A stretch of 64,000 nt of DNA from Streptomyces koelreuteriae (GCF_018604545.1 NZ_CP075896.1:7254001-7318000); one strand, 5' to 3'; shown: positions 34,546 through 43,461, numbered from the stretch's first letter. The notes: generated by a model not told the origin, from the sequence alone. Translations and numbers: made by a program.

Positions 34546-35574
34546 CTACGCCGCCGTGTGATGAGCCAGGGCCAGATGCGGGTCGGCCTCGCCGGGCACC
34601 GGCTCCGGGTCGGCGTGGACCAGGGCGGCGGTGAGGCGGGGCACGGCGTGCAGCAGCGCGTGTTCGGCGTCGACGGCGATGCGGTGGGCCTCGCGCACGG
34701 TCACGGTGCCGTCGACCACGACCGCGACCTCGGCGCGCAGTCGGTGCCCGATCCAGCGCAGCCGCAGCTCACCCACCCCGCGCACCCCGGGGACCTCGGT
34801 CAGGGCCCGTTCGGCGCGGTCCACGAGGGCCGGGTCGACCGCGTCCATCACCCGCCGGAACACCTCCCGAGCGGCGTCCCGCAGAACCAATGCGATCGCC
34901 GCCGTGATGGCCAACCCCACGATCGGGTCGGCCGGTTGCCAGCCCAGGGCCGAGCCGCCCGCGCCCAGCAGCACGGCCAGTGAGGTGAAGCCGTCGGTGC
35001 GGGCGTGCAGCCCGTCGGCGACCAGCGCGGCCGAGCCGATCGAGCGGCCGACCCGGATGCGGTAGCGGGCCACCCACTCGTTGCCAGCGAACCCGACGAG
35101 GGCCGCCACGGCGACCGCCGGGACGTGCTGGACCGGGCGCGGATCGAGCAGGCGGTCGATCGCGGCCCACCCCGCGAAGGCCGCGGACGCGGCGATCGTC
35201 AGCACGATCACGAGCCCCGCCAGGTCCTCGGCCCGCCCGTAGCCGTAGGTGAAACGCCGGGTGGCCGCGCGCCTGCCCAGCACGAAGGCGATCCCGAGCG
35301 GTACGGCGGTCAGCGCGTCCGCGGCGTTGTGCACGGTGTCCCCGAGCAGCGCCACCGAGCCGGAGACGACCACCACGAGCGCCTGGGCCAGGGCCGTCAC
35401 ACCCAGCACCGCGAGCGAGACCCAGAGCGCCCGCATCCCGCGCGCCGAGGACTCCAGGGCGGAGTCGACCTTGTCGGCCGTCTCGTGGGAGTGCGGGGTG
35501 AGGAGATGGGACAGCCGGTGGCGCGGGCCGTGCCGGTGGTGGTGAGGGTGGGAGTGCTCGTGCCGGTCGCTCAC
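34546..35574 (-). CDS. Cation diffusion facilitator (CDF) metal exporter
   Basis: The 342-residue protein starts at GTG 35574 after GGAAGGGG. A His-rich N-terminus (residues 1-30, e.g. HEHSHPHHHRH) probably binds metal. Six membrane segments follow. The transport site appears as LLGDTVHNAADALT (helix 2; HxxxD-like) and ADGLHARTDGFTS (helix 5; HxxxD). A C-terminal ferredoxin-like dimer domain ends the protein. It should export Zn, Co or Ni by proton exchange. A divergent ArsR gene 62 bases away is its likely regulator. Confidence 0.9.
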   Translation of the reverse strand: MSDRHEHSHPHHHRHGPRHRLSHLLTPHSHETADKVDSALESSARGMRALWVSLAVLGVTALAQALVVVVSGSVALLGDTVHNAADALTAVPLGIAFVLGRRAATRRFTYGYGRAEDLAGLVIVLTIAASAAFAGWAAIDRLLDPRPVQHVPAVAVAALVGFAGNEWVARYRIRVGRSIGSAALVADGLHARTDGFTSLAVLLGAGGSALGWQPADPIVGLAITAAIALVLRDAAREVFRRVMDAVDPALVDRAERALTEVPGVRGVGELRLRWIGHRLRAEVAVVVDGTVTVREAHRIAVDAEHALLHAVPRLTAALVHADPEPVPGEADPHLALAHHTAA

Positions 35575-35631
35575 GTGGATCCCCTTCCGGTGCGCGGGAG
35601 TGGACGTGCACACGCCCACGGGGCCATTATG

Positions 35632-35649
35632 TGCGTATGAGCGCACGCA
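35632..35649. promoter_or_regulatory. ArsR operator candidate over its own start codon
   Basis: TGCGT (35632-35636) and ACGCA (35645-35649) form an inverted repeat covering the ArsR ATG. The adjacent promoter looks like TGGACG (35601-35606), 18 bases, CATTAT (35625-35630), predicting a leaderless start at ATG 35637. Confidence 0.45.
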
Positions 35650-35996
35650 TGCACCTGTCACCTGCGCACGATGCGCATCCGCGCAGCCCCGGCGAGGAAC
35701 AGTTCGCGCTCGCCGCCGAACTCCTCGCCCTCCTGGGGGACCGGACCCGGCTCGCCCTGCTGCACGCACTGACCGGGGGAGAGGCCGATGTCACGACCCT
35801 GACGGAGGAGTGCGGGGCGGCCCGGCCCGCCGTCAGCCAGCACCTGGCGCGGCTGCGTCTCGCGGGCCTGGTGGACACCCGCAAGGAGGGCCGCCGGGTG
35901 ATCTACTCACTCCGCGACGGCCACTTGCGCCGGCTCGTGGACGAGGCGCTGAACGTGGCCGACCACCGTCTCAGCGACCGCCCCCCGCACGACTGA
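35637..35996 (+). CDS. ArsR/SmtB-family metal-responsive repressor
   Basis: This is a 119-residue winged helix. LLALLGDRTRLALLHALTGGE and the recognition helix CGAARPAVSQHLARLRLAGLV (split at AAR) are standard ArsR features. His residues at the N-terminus (MHLSPAHDAH) and at the C-terminal helix (DGHLRRL, VADHRL) resemble alpha5/N-terminal Zn- or Ni/Co-sensing sites. Divergent from the CDF exporter, it should repress until metal binds. GTG 35631 or ATG 35649 are alternative starts. Confidence 0.85.
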   Translation: MSARMHLSPAHDAHPRSPGEEQFALAAELLALLGDRTRLALLHALTGGEADVTTLTEECGAARPAVSQHLARLRLAGLVDTRKEGRRVIYSLRDGHLRRLVDEALNVADHRLSDRPPHD

Positions 35997-35997
35997 G

Positions 35998-37221
35998 TCA
36001 GTACCGCTCGGCCGTCCCCAGGTACCGCTCGGCGAAGGCGGCGGCCGCCACGGGCGACGAGAACAGGCGGCGCAGCCGTGCGATCGAGGTCCCCGCGCGG
36101 TACGGGTCGCCCGACGCCGCCCCGTGGAACACCTCGGCCAGCCACTGTGAGAACTCCTGGTAGTCCCACACCCGCCGCAGGCAGGCCTCCGCGTAGCCGC
36201 CGAGGCCGCTGTCGTCCCCGTCGGTCAGGCGGTCCACCAGGGCGTCGCCGAGCAGGAAGGCGTCGTGCAACGCGAGGTTCATGCCCTTGGCGGCGATGGG
36301 GGCGACCAGATGGGCCGCGTCGCCGGCGAGGTACAGCCGGCCGTGCACCATCGGCTCGACCACGTAGTCGTGCATGTCCAGGACGCGCTTCTCGATCAGC
36401 CGCCCCTCCGTCAGCGGCGGCACACCGGCCGCCCCGAGGCGCTGCCGCAGCTCCGCCCAGACACGCTCGTGCGGCCAGTTCTCCGGGTCGTCGCCCGGCG
36501 GGCACTGGAGGTAGTAGCGGGTCACCTCCGGGCTGCGGGGCATCTGGCCCGCGAAGCCGTGTCCGTGACAGCCGAACAGTACGCAGTCGGCGGACGGCGG
36601 GGCCTCGGCGAGCAGCGCCAGCCAGCCGATGCCGTAGTCGTGCCGCGCGATCCGGACCCGCTCCGGCGGCAAGGAGGCCCGCGTCACTCCGCGCGCCCCG
36701 TCGCAGCCGGCCACGAAGTCGCAGTGCACGACCCGCTGTTCACCCGTCTCCGGGCAGGTGTACGACACGGACGGCCGGTCGGTGTCGATGTCCTGCACCT
36801 CGACGTCCCGGACCCCGAAGCGGATCTCCCCGCCGCGCACGTCGGCGTACTCGCGCACCAGGTCCGTCACCAGCAACGGCTGCGGGTAGACGAAGTGATG
36901 ACTGCCCGTCATCTCGCCGTAGTGGAACCGGTACCGCTCTCCGTCGAAGCGGAATTCGCACGAGGTGTGCAGCTCGGCGCGGTCCAGCAGGTTCCGGGCG
37001 AGGCCCCGCTTCTCCAGGCCCCGTACGGCCCACTCCTCGATGACACCGGCCCGTGGCCGCTGTTCGATGAACTCCCGGGTCTCGGTCTCCAGTACCAGAC
37101 AGTCCACGGAGGCGGCCCGCAGGATGTTGCCGATCGTCAGCCCGGCGGGACCGGCGCCCACGACGACGACGGGGAAGTGTTGCGGGGCATCGGAGTCGGC
37201 AGGGGAGGAGGCGTGGATCAT
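35998..37221 (-). CDS. pobA: 4-hydroxybenzoate 3-monooxygenase
   Basis: PobA hydroxylates 4-hydroxybenzoate to protocatechuate with NADPH, O2 and FAD. The 407-residue protein has VVGAGPAGLTIGN near residue 18, RPRAGVIEEWAVR, the DG motif VAGCDGARGVTR near residue 170, and YLAGDAAHLVAPIAAKGMNLALHDA, split here into YLAGDAAHL and APIAAKGMNLALHDA near residue 290. Those fit PobA well in length and order. ATG 37221 is used. It lies eight bases after the CoA-binding gene on the same strand. No regulator of the PobR type is adjacent. Confidence 0.9.
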   Translation of the reverse strand: MIHASSPADSDAPQHFPVVVVGAGPAGLTIGNILRAASVDCLVLETETREFIEQRPRAGVIEEWAVRGLEKRGLARNLLDRAELHTSCEFRFDGERYRFHYGEMTGSHHFVYPQPLLVTDLVREYADVRGGEIRFGVRDVEVQDIDTDRPSVSYTCPETGEQRVVHCDFVAGCDGARGVTRASLPPERVRIARHDYGIGWLALLAEAPPSADCVLFGCHGHGFAGQMPRSPEVTRYYLQCPPGDDPENWPHERVWAELRQRLGAAGVPPLTEGRLIEKRVLDMHDYVVEPMVHGRLYLAGDAAHLVAPIAAKGMNLALHDAFLLGDALVDRLTDGDDSGLGGYAEACLRRVWDYQEFSQWLAEVFHGAASGDPYRAGTSIARLRRLFSSPVAAAAFAERYLGTAERY

Positions 37222-37229
37222 GCGCTCAA

Positions 37230-37643
37230 TTATGAAGGCCCGAGCCGGGGTATCTCGATCGCCGGGCAGCGGTCCATCACCATCTCCAGGCCTGCGGCCC
37301 GGGTGCGGTCGTACGCCGCCTCGTCGATGACATCGAGCTGGAACCACACCGCCGCGGCGCCCTTCGCGACCGCCTCGTCCGCGACCGCCCCGGCGAGGTC
37401 GCTGTTCACGAACACGTCCACCACGTCCACGTCGAAGGGGATGTCCGCCAGACTCGCGTACCCCCGCTCGCCGTGCACGGTCTCCGCCTTGGGGTGTACG
37501 GGCACGACGCGCTTGCCGTAGCGCTGGAGCACGGCTGCTACGCCGTACGCCGCGCGCTGCCGGTTCGACGACAGGCCCACCACGGCCCAGGTGTCGCCGA
37601 GCTCGGTGAGGATCCTGCGGAGCGTTGCGTCGTCGCCGTACAC
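37230..37643 (-). CDS. CoA-binding domain protein (YccU-like)
   Basis: The product is a 137-residue Rossmann protein from GTG 37643 after AGGAGG. TWAVVGLSSNRQRAAYGVAAV opens the CoA-binding fold (seen as VVGLSSNRQRAAYGVA), then RVVPVHPK, VDVVDVFVN and AAAVWFQLDVID. Stand-alone members of this fold bind CoA and have no clear enzyme activity. It heads a two-gene unit with pobA, eight bases apart. Confidence 0.85.
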   Translation of the reverse strand: MYGDDATLRRILTELGDTWAVVGLSSNRQRAAYGVAAVLQRYGKRVVPVHPKAETVHGERGYASLADIPFDVDVVDVFVNSDLAGAVADEAVAKGAAAVWFQLDVIDEAAYDRTRAAGLEMVMDRCPAIEIPRLGPS

Positions 37644-37734
37644 CGGCGGCCTCCTAGGGAGTCGCGGAAGAGCTGCTGTCCCGGCAACGACGCAGGGTGC
37701 GCTGTGATTCCCCCGGATCCTCCGTGATAGCTTG

Positions 37735-37900
37735 CCGAGGCCAGTCGAACCCATGTACGTGGGTCAGGGAATCCGGTGCGAATCCGGAACTGACGCGCAG
37801 CGGTGAGGGGGACGGGCGGGGCCTCGGCCACTGAACGGCTCGTATGTCGTACGGGAAGGCGCCCCGCACCGGGTGAACCCGAGTCCGAAGACCTGCTGGC
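37735..37900 (+). ncRNA. Cobalamin riboswitch
   Basis: The leader of the cobalamin-type transporter holds the conserved parts in order. An AATCCGGTGCGAATCCGG hairpin (37770-37787) is followed by the B12 box, here CTGACGCGCAGCGGTGAGG (37790-37808). The 3' element AGTCCGAAGACCTGC (37882-37896) closes the core. Adenosylcobalamin binding should turn off the downstream genes, probably at translation or by termination. Confidence 0.9.
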
Positions 37901-37984
37901 GGCCCCCGCGGCCGGCCGGCGGTGGGGGAGCACCGTACGACCGGGCTCCGCGATCGGGCCCTCGACGTCTGAGGACTGGTTTCC

Positions 37985-39004
37985 TTGCCCCTCGCCCGAC
38001 CCGCCCGCGCCGCCGTCCTGCTCGCGGCCTGCTCCCTGATCGTGACCGGCTGCGCAGGCTCCGAGTCCCCCGACAAGGCCAAGGCCTCCGCCACCCTCGA
38101 CAACTGCGGCCGGAAGGTCCGCGTCGACAAGGCGCCCCGGCACGCCGTCTCCCTCAACCAGGGCACCACCGAGATCCTGCTCTCCCTCGGCCTCGCCGAC
38201 CGAATAGCCGGCACGGCCACCTGGACCGACCCCGTGATGAAGGGACTGGAGAAGGCCAACGCCAAGGTCCCGCGCATCGCCGAGAACAACCCCTCCTTCG
38301 AGCGCGTCCTGGACTCCGAGCCCGACTTCGTCGCCGCGTCCTTCGTCTCCACCCTCGGCAAGGGCGGCGTCGCCACCCGCGAGCAGTTCGAGAAGCTCGG
38401 CGTGCCCACCTACGTCTCCCCGTCCGACTGCGCCGGCAAGGACAACTCGGGCGGCGGCGACGGCAAGCGCGACAAGCCGCTGGGCATCGACGCCGTCTAC
38501 GGCGAGGTGCGGGACCTCGCCACCGTGTTCGGCGTGAAGGACCGCGGCGACAAGCTCGTGGCCTCCCTCCAGCAGCGGATGAAGAAGGCCACCCAGGGCG
38601 TCGACGCCTCCGACGTCTCCCTCATGTACTGGTTCGCCAACTCCGAGTCGCCCTACCTGGCCGGCTGCTGCGGAGCGCCCGGCATCATGACCCGCGCCCT
38701 CGGCGCGAAGAACGTCTTCGACGACACGCACGAGGAGTGGCCGCAGATCAACTGGGAGACGGTCGCCGACCGCAACCCCGACGTCCTCGTCATCGGCGAT
38801 CTGACCCGCAACTCGGAGACCGCCGAGTCGGCGAAGCGCAAGATCGCCTTCCTGGAGTCCAACCCGGCCACCAAGAACATGGACGCCGTCAAGAACAAGC
38901 GGTACGTGCTGCTCAGCGGGCAGGCCATGAACCCGACCATCCGCACGGTCGAGGGCGTGGAGAAGGTCGCGGCAGGACTGCGTGAGTTCGGGCTCGTGAA
39001 GTGA
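37985..39004 (+). CDS. btuF: Cobalamin-type ABC transporter binding lipoprotein
   Basis: This is a 339-residue lipoprotein starting at TTG 37985, nine bases after GAGGA. The signal ends in VTGCAG. The rest is a class III (TroA-like) binding fold, with VSLNQGTTEILLSLGLADRI near residue 55 and PDFVAAS; the second lobe has NPDVLVIGD. Control by a cobalamin riboswitch makes cobalamin the probable ligand. Local sequence also has extra Cys residues (GCCGAPG). The stop overlaps the permease GTG by four bases. Confidence 0.88.
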   Translation: MPLARPARAAVLLAACSLIVTGCAGSESPDKAKASATLDNCGRKVRVDKAPRHAVSLNQGTTEILLSLGLADRIAGTATWTDPVMKGLEKANAKVPRIAENNPSFERVLDSEPDFVAASFVSTLGKGGVATREQFEKLGVPTYVSPSDCAGKDNSGGGDGKRDKPLGIDAVYGEVRDLATVFGVKDRGDKLVASLQQRMKKATQGVDASDVSLMYWFANSESPYLAGCCGAPGIMTRALGAKNVFDDTHEEWPQINWETVADRNPDVLVIGDLTRNSETAESAKRKIAFLESNPATKNMDAVKNKRYVLLSGQAMNPTIRTVEGVEKVAAGLREFGLVK

Positions 39005-40014
39005 CCCTCCGCGGACCGGCGCTCGGTGTCGGGGGCGCCCTGCTGCTGGTGGTCTCCGTGGCCCTGGCGATCACCATCGGACCGGCCGACATCCGGGTCG
39101 GGGACGTGTGGTCCGTCGTCGCCTCCCACCTCGGGATCGGCAGCTCCGACCTGACGCCGATCCGGGACGGGATCGTCTGGCAGCTGCGGCTGCCGCGCAC
39201 CCTGCTCGCGGCCGTGTGCGGGGCGGGACTCGCCGTGTGCGGAGCGGTGATGCAGTCGCTGCTGCGCAACCCGCTCGCCGACCCGTTCGTGCTCGGGGTG
39301 TCCTCCGGCGCCTCCACCGGCGCGGTCGTCATCGTCGTCCTGGGCGTGGGCGGCGGTGTCGTCTCGGTGTCCGCGGGCGCGTTCCTCGGCGCCCTGGTCT
39401 CCTTCGCGCTGGTCCTGCTGCTCAGCCACACCCTCGGCGACACCACCGACCGGGTCGTCCTCGCGGGCGTCGCCGCCATGCAGCTCTTCTCCGCGCTCAC
39501 CTCCTTCGTCGTGCTGACCGCCGCCGACGCCGAGACGACCCGGGGCGTGCTGTTCTGGCTCCTCGGCTCGCTCGGCGGGGCCGGCTGGACCGATGTGTGG
39601 CTGTGCTTCGCCGTCCTGGCCGTGGCACTGGTGGTGTGCCTGTCGTACGCCCGTACCCTCGACGCCTTCGCCTTCGGACAGGACGCGGCCGCCGCGCTCG
39701 GGGTGTCCGTGGCCCGCACCCGCCTGGTGCTGCTGTGCGTCACCGCCCTGCTCACGGCCGCGCTGGTCAGCTCCGCCGGGGCGATCGGCTTCGTGGGGCT
39801 CGTCCTGCCGCACGCCGCCCGGGCGCTGGCCGGACCCGGGCACGCCCGGCTGCTGCCGGTCACTGCCCTCGCCGGTGCGGTGTTCCTGGTCTGGGTCGAC
39901 ACCCTGGCCCGTACGGTCCTGGATCCGCAGGAGGTACCGGTGGGGGTCGTGACCTCGCTGATCGGGGTGCCGGCGTTCGTGGCGGTGCTCTACCGGACGC
40001 GGAGGGTGCGATGA
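39001..40014 (+). CDS. btuC: FecCD/BtuC-family ABC permease
   Basis: The 337-residue permease starts at GTG 39001 inside a GTGA overlap. It has nine to ten membrane helices. WQLRLPRTLLAAVCGAGLAV, ending with GAVMQSLLRNPLADP, is the standard FecCD opening, and GAIGFVGLVLPHAARAL is the coupling-helix region. It forms the channel for the substrate handed over by the lipoprotein. Cobalamin as cargo follows from the riboswitch; siderophore transporters share this fold. Confidence 0.9.
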   Translation: MTLRGPALGVGGALLLVVSVALAITIGPADIRVGDVWSVVASHLGIGSSDLTPIRDGIVWQLRLPRTLLAAVCGAGLAVCGAVMQSLLRNPLADPFVLGVSSGASTGAVVIVVLGVGGGVVSVSAGAFLGALVSFALVLLLSHTLGDTTDRVVLAGVAAMQLFSALTSFVVLTAADAETTRGVLFWLLGSLGGAGWTDVWLCFAVLAVALVVCLSYARTLDAFAFGQDAAAALGVSVARTRLVLLCVTALLTAALVSSAGAIGFVGLVLPHAARALAGPGHARLLPVTALAGAVFLVWVDTLARTVLDPQEVPVGVVTSLIGVPAFVAVLYRTRRVR

Positions 40015-40823
40015 CCGAGACACAGGCCGGTGAGACCCACGCACCGGCGGACGCCGGGCTGCGGGCCGACCGGGTCAGCCGCCGTACCGACGGGCGCCTC
40101 ATCCTCGACGGCGTGGCCCTCGCGCCCGAACCCGGCTCCACCGTCGGCGTCCTCGGCCCCAACGGCTCCGGCAAGTCCACGCTGCTGCGGCTACTGGCCG
40201 GGCTGCTCACGCCGACCGCCGGAGTCGTCACCCTCGGCGGCACGCCGCTGGGCGACCTGCCCCGCCGTACCGTCGCCCGCCGCCTCGCCATGGTCGAGCA
40301 ACAGGCCGACACCCAGGTCGAGCTGACGGTTCTGGACGTCGTACGGCTGGGCCGGGTCCCGCACCGCCGGGCCTGGACACCCGCCTCGGCGGACGACGAG
40401 CGGGCGATCCACGCCGCCCTGGAGCGCACCGGCCTCGCCGCCCGGGCCGGCCAGCCCTGGCACACCCTCTCCGGCGGCGAACGCCAGCGGGTGCAGATCG
40501 CCCGCGCGCTCGCGCAGGAACCCCGCGAGCTCCTCCTGGACGAGCCCACCAACCACCTCGACATCCACCACCAGCTCGACCTGCTCGCCCTGGTCACCGG
40601 CCTGCCGGTCACCACCGTCGTCGCGCTGCACGACCTCAACCTCGCGGCGATGTACTGCGACCGGGTCGTCGTCCTGCGCGGCGGGACGGTCGTGGCGGGC
40701 GGCGCTCCGGGGGACGTCCTCACCGAAGAGCTCATCGCCCAGGTGTACGGGGTGCGGGCCGCCGTCACCCGAGAAGGGCCCGAACAGCGGCCGCACGTGC
40801 GCTTCCTGGGCACGCTGGCCTGA
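40011..40823 (+). CDS. btuD: ABC transporter ATPase (BtuD/FecE type)
   Basis: This is a 270-residue ATPase starting at ATG 40011, overlapping the permease stop (ATGA). It has Walker A GPNGSGKST near residue 50, the Q-loop (VEQQAD), the signature LSGGERQRVQIARAL, Walker B LLLDEPTNHLD, and the switch His in VVALHDLNLAA. It is the last gene of the riboswitch-controlled operon. A strong hairpin follows 37 bases after the stop. Confidence 0.92.
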   Translation: MTETQAGETHAPADAGLRADRVSRRTDGRLILDGVALAPEPGSTVGVLGPNGSGKSTLLRLLAGLLTPTAGVVTLGGTPLGDLPRRTVARRLAMVEQQADTQVELTVLDVVRLGRVPHRRAWTPASADDERAIHAALERTGLAARAGQPWHTLSGGERQRVQIARALAQEPRELLLDEPTNHLDIHHQLDLLALVTGLPVTTVVALHDLNLAAMYCDRVVVLRGGTVVAGGAPGDVLTEELIAQVYGVRAAVTREGPEQRPHVRFLGTLA

Positions 40824-40860
40824 GACCTCCACGCCCGGGTGGCGGGCACGCCAGGGGAGG

Positions 40861-40892
40861 GGCGTTTCCCGCCACGGTGACCGGGAAACGCC
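40861..40892. terminator. Perfect 11-base hairpin after the cobalamin operon
   Basis: GGCGTTTCCCG (40861-40871) and CGGGAAACGCC (40882-40892) pair perfectly around ten bases. It is likely a terminator without a T tract, but it also sits 44 bases before the next start and could be an operator. Confidence 0.6.
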
Positions 40893-40935
40893 GAACCTGC
40901 CCGCGTGCGCCCCTCCACCCGCCTACGCTCGCCTC

Positions 40936-41661
40936 GTGCTGCGCATCATCGACGCCCGTACCGGCGAACCGGTCGACGCCGCCCCGGCCCGCCGGGGCCT
41001 GACCCGTGTCGAGGTGCACGCGCCCGGCTCCGACACCACGAACCTGCGCGTGCTGCTCGTCGCCGACCTGCTCGTCCGGGCCCTGGAAATCGGCGGCACC
41101 CCGGTGTGGGCGCTGCTGACCGGGGGAGAACAGCAGGCCGAGCTGAGGGCGCAGGCCACCGCCCTCGGCGTCCGGCCGTTCGAGGACAGCCCCGACGTGA
41201 GCGCCGGTCTGGGCGAGACCCAGGCCGTCCATGTGGCCGTCGAGGGCGGAGCGGCGATCGACGGGGTGCGGATCGATGTCGCCCCCGCGCATCCCGAGGA
41301 CCCGGGCGCGCGGGAGGGCATCGACCCCGGTGTCTTGCGCCTCGCCCTGCTCGCCCGGCACCACAGCGCCCCCGCCCGGCTGGAGACGGCCGCGTTCGAC
41401 GAGGCCCGGGGCACCCTCGCCCGCTGGCGCGGCGCGGTCGCCGACTGGGCCCGGCGGCCCTCGCGGCCCGTCCCCGACGAGGTGCGCGGGCGGTTGCGCG
41501 ACGCCTGGGAGGATGACCTGGACGTGCCCCGGGTACTGGACGTCCTGCACGGTGTCGAGACCGACCCGGAGCTGCCCGACGGCGCGCGCTTCGAGACGTA
41601 CGCGTACGCCGACCGGCTCCTCGGCCTCGACCTCACCCGCGACCTGGGATCACCCTCATGA
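40936..41661 (+). CDS. Degenerate cysteinyl-tRNA synthetase-like protein
   Basis: This is a 241-residue protein starting at GTG 40936. The N-terminal VHAPGSDTTNLRVLLVADLL, then VRALEIGGTPVWAL, aligns with the CysS/MshC opening strand and helix, but the HIGH ATP-binding motif is missing. WEDDLDVPRVLDVLH near residue 195 matches the DDDxNTP region of CysS. No KMSKS or zinc site is visible, so catalysis is very unlikely. It may bind cysteine, tRNA or a partner protein. It is coupled to the phosphatase gene by ATGA. Confidence 0.6.
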   Translation: MLRIIDARTGEPVDAAPARRGLTRVEVHAPGSDTTNLRVLLVADLLVRALEIGGTPVWALLTGGEQQAELRAQATALGVRPFEDSPDVSAGLGETQAVHVAVEGGAAIDGVRIDVAPAHPEDPGAREGIDPGVLRLALLARHHSAPARLETAAFDEARGTLARWRGAVADWARRPSRPVPDEVRGRLRDAWEDDLDVPRVLDVLHGVETDPELPDGARFETYAYADRLLGLDLTRDLGSPS

Positions 41662-42203
41662 TCGAGCGCGCCGGAACCGGCCCACTGCGCCGCCTGGTCG
41701 TCCTGCGGCACGCCAAGTCCGCCTGGCCCGTGGACGTCGCCGACCACGAACGCCCCCTCGCCCCGCGCGGCCGCCGGGACGCCCCCGCGGCCGGGCGCGC
41801 CCTCGCCGAGACCGACTGCCTGCCGGATCTCGCGCTGTGCTCGACGGCCGTACGCGCCCGCCGGACCTGGGACCTGGCAGCCGACCAGTGGGGCACGCCC
41901 CCGCCGGTCCGCCACGACCGGCGGCTGTACGCCGCGGGCCCCTCCGGCCTGCTGGCCGTCGTGCACGAGGTGCCCGCCGAGGTGGAGACCCTGCTGCTGA
42001 TCGGGCACAACCCCGGCCTGGAGGAACTGGTCCTGGCACTCGCCGCCGACGGCCTCGACGACACCCTGGAGCGGGTCCGTACGAAATTCCCCACCTCGGC
42101 GATCGCCGTCCTGTCCTGGCACGGCACGACCTGGCGGTCCCTCACTCCCGGCACGGCCCTGCTCATGTCCGTCATCGTGCCCAGGGGCCGGAAGGAGAAG
42201 TAG
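41658..42203 (+). CDS. SixA-type histidine phosphatase
   Basis: The 181-residue protein carries the phosphohistidine motif VVLRHAKSAWP near residue 15 and the second catalytic His in LIGHNPGLEELV near residue 115, as in SixA. Such enzymes dephosphorylate phosphohistidine on proteins or act on small phosphates. ATG 41658 lies within the stop of the CysS-like gene, so the two are made together. The substrate is unknown. Confidence 0.85.
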   Translation: MIERAGTGPLRRLVVLRHAKSAWPVDVADHERPLAPRGRRDAPAAGRALAETDCLPDLALCSTAVRARRTWDLAADQWGTPPPVRHDRRLYAAGPSGLLAVVHEVPAEVETLLLIGHNPGLEELVLALAADGLDDTLERVRTKFPTSAIAVLSWHGTTWRSLTPGTALLMSVIVPRGRKEK

Positions 42204-42327
42204 CCGAGGAGCACGCACAGGCATGGGGCCATTCCGGTGATGTGCGCCGGGCTGGTGCTGGGCGCCACAGCCGCAGCGGGTACGCCGTCTGCGAGAAAGC
42301 GGCCTTGCGACCATGAGGAGACCACCC

Positions 42328-42612
42328 ATGCACGCGGTGATTCGGCGGTACGAAGGGGTGACCGACCCGGCTGAGGCGGGACGCCGGGTGAACGAGGGTT
42401 TCGTGCCGCTCCTCCGCGAGGTCCGGGGTTTCGTGGCCTATTACTGGGTCGACGCCGGTGGCGGGGTGATGGTGTCGACCAGCGTCTTCGAAGACCGGGC
42501 CGGCGCCGAGGAGTCGACCGAAAGGGCGGGGGGCTTCGTACGGGAACGCCTTGCCGAGTTGCTGCCCCATCCGCCCCAGGTCACGGCCGGCGAGGTCGTG
42601 GCCCACTCGTAG
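42328..42612 (+). CDS. Small ferredoxin-fold (ABM-like) protein
   Basis: This is a 94-residue protein starting at ATG 42328, seven bases after AGGAG. The pattern MHAVIRRYEGVTDPAEAGRR, followed by FVAYYWVDAGGGVMVSTSVFE, fits a dimeric alpha/beta-barrel like those of antibiotic-biosynthesis-monooxygenase (ABM) proteins. No cofactor site is evident. ATG 42313 would add five residues but would overlap the ribosome site. Confidence 0.65.
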   Translation: MHAVIRRYEGVTDPAEAGRRVNEGFVPLLREVRGFVAYYWVDAGGGVMVSTSVFEDRAGAEESTERAGGFVRERLAELLPHPPQVTAGEVVAHS

Positions 42613-42726
42613 CGGAGGTCTCGGCCCATCCGGCTGACCGGAGGCGTCGCAGGCCCCCGTTCGCGCATGCGCAGACGGACGTCCGGCCCGTCGGAACGCT
42701 CTCCACCACGGGACTACGCTGGCCGG

Positions 42727-43353
42727 ATGCAGGACGAATACCGCACGGTCGCCCGCGCCGGCGTGCACGAGACCGAGGTCAACCGCTCCCGCTTCCTGTG
42801 CGCCCTCGCCCCGGCGGCCACCGAGCAGGAGGCCCAGGACTTCATCGCCGCGGTCCGCAAGGAGCACCCCGGCGCCAACCACAACTGCTGGGCCTACGTC
42901 ATCGGCGCCGACGCCTCGGTCCAGAAGGCGAGCGACGACGGCGAACCCGGCGGCACCGCCGGCGTCCCCATGCTCCAGATGCTGCTGCGCCGCGACATGC
43001 GGTACGCCGTCGCCGTCGTCACCCGCTACTTCGGCGGCGTCAAACTCGGCGCCGGCGGGCTCATCCGGGCGTACGGCGGAGCGGTCGGCGAGGCGCTGGA
43101 CACCCTCGGCACCCGCACCCGCCGCAGATTCCGCCTGGCCACCGTCACCGTCGACCACCAGCGGGCGGGCAGACTGGAGAACGACCTGCGCACCACAGGC
43201 CGTGAGGTACGGGACGTGCGCTACGGCGAGGCCGTCACGATGGAGATCGCCCTCCCGGACGCGGATGTGGACGCCTTCCGGGCCTGGCTCGCGGATGTGA
43301 CCTCCGGCACGGCCCGCTTCGAGACGGGCGGGGAGGCGTACGGCGATATCTGA
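42727..43353 (+). CDS. YigZ/IMPACT-family protein
   Basis: This is a 208-residue protein. The N-terminal IMPACT domain shows NRSRFLCALAPAATEQEAQ, the conserved HNCWAYVIG, and the signature SDDGEPGGTAGVPML. A C-terminal DUF1949-like ferredoxin fold follows. The eukaryotic relative controls Gcn2; bacterial members bind nucleic acid or nucleotides, with no settled function. ATG 42727 matches the usual start. Confidence 0.88.
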   Translation: MQDEYRTVARAGVHETEVNRSRFLCALAPAATEQEAQDFIAAVRKEHPGANHNCWAYVIGADASVQKASDDGEPGGTAGVPMLQMLLRRDMRYAVAVVTRYFGGVKLGAGGLIRAYGGAVGEALDTLGTRTRRRFRLATVTVDHQRAGRLENDLRTTGREVRDVRYGEAVTMEIALPDADVDAFRAWLADVTSGTARFETGGEAYGDI

Positions 43354-43461
43354 CGATCCGGACCAAGCGGGCAGGAAAGGCGCGGCTGGAGCGGCCGATG
43401 ACGGGTCGATACGGGAGTAACCGCCCGTGACGTCGGACCCGGCGGTTAGTCTCGGGGGATC

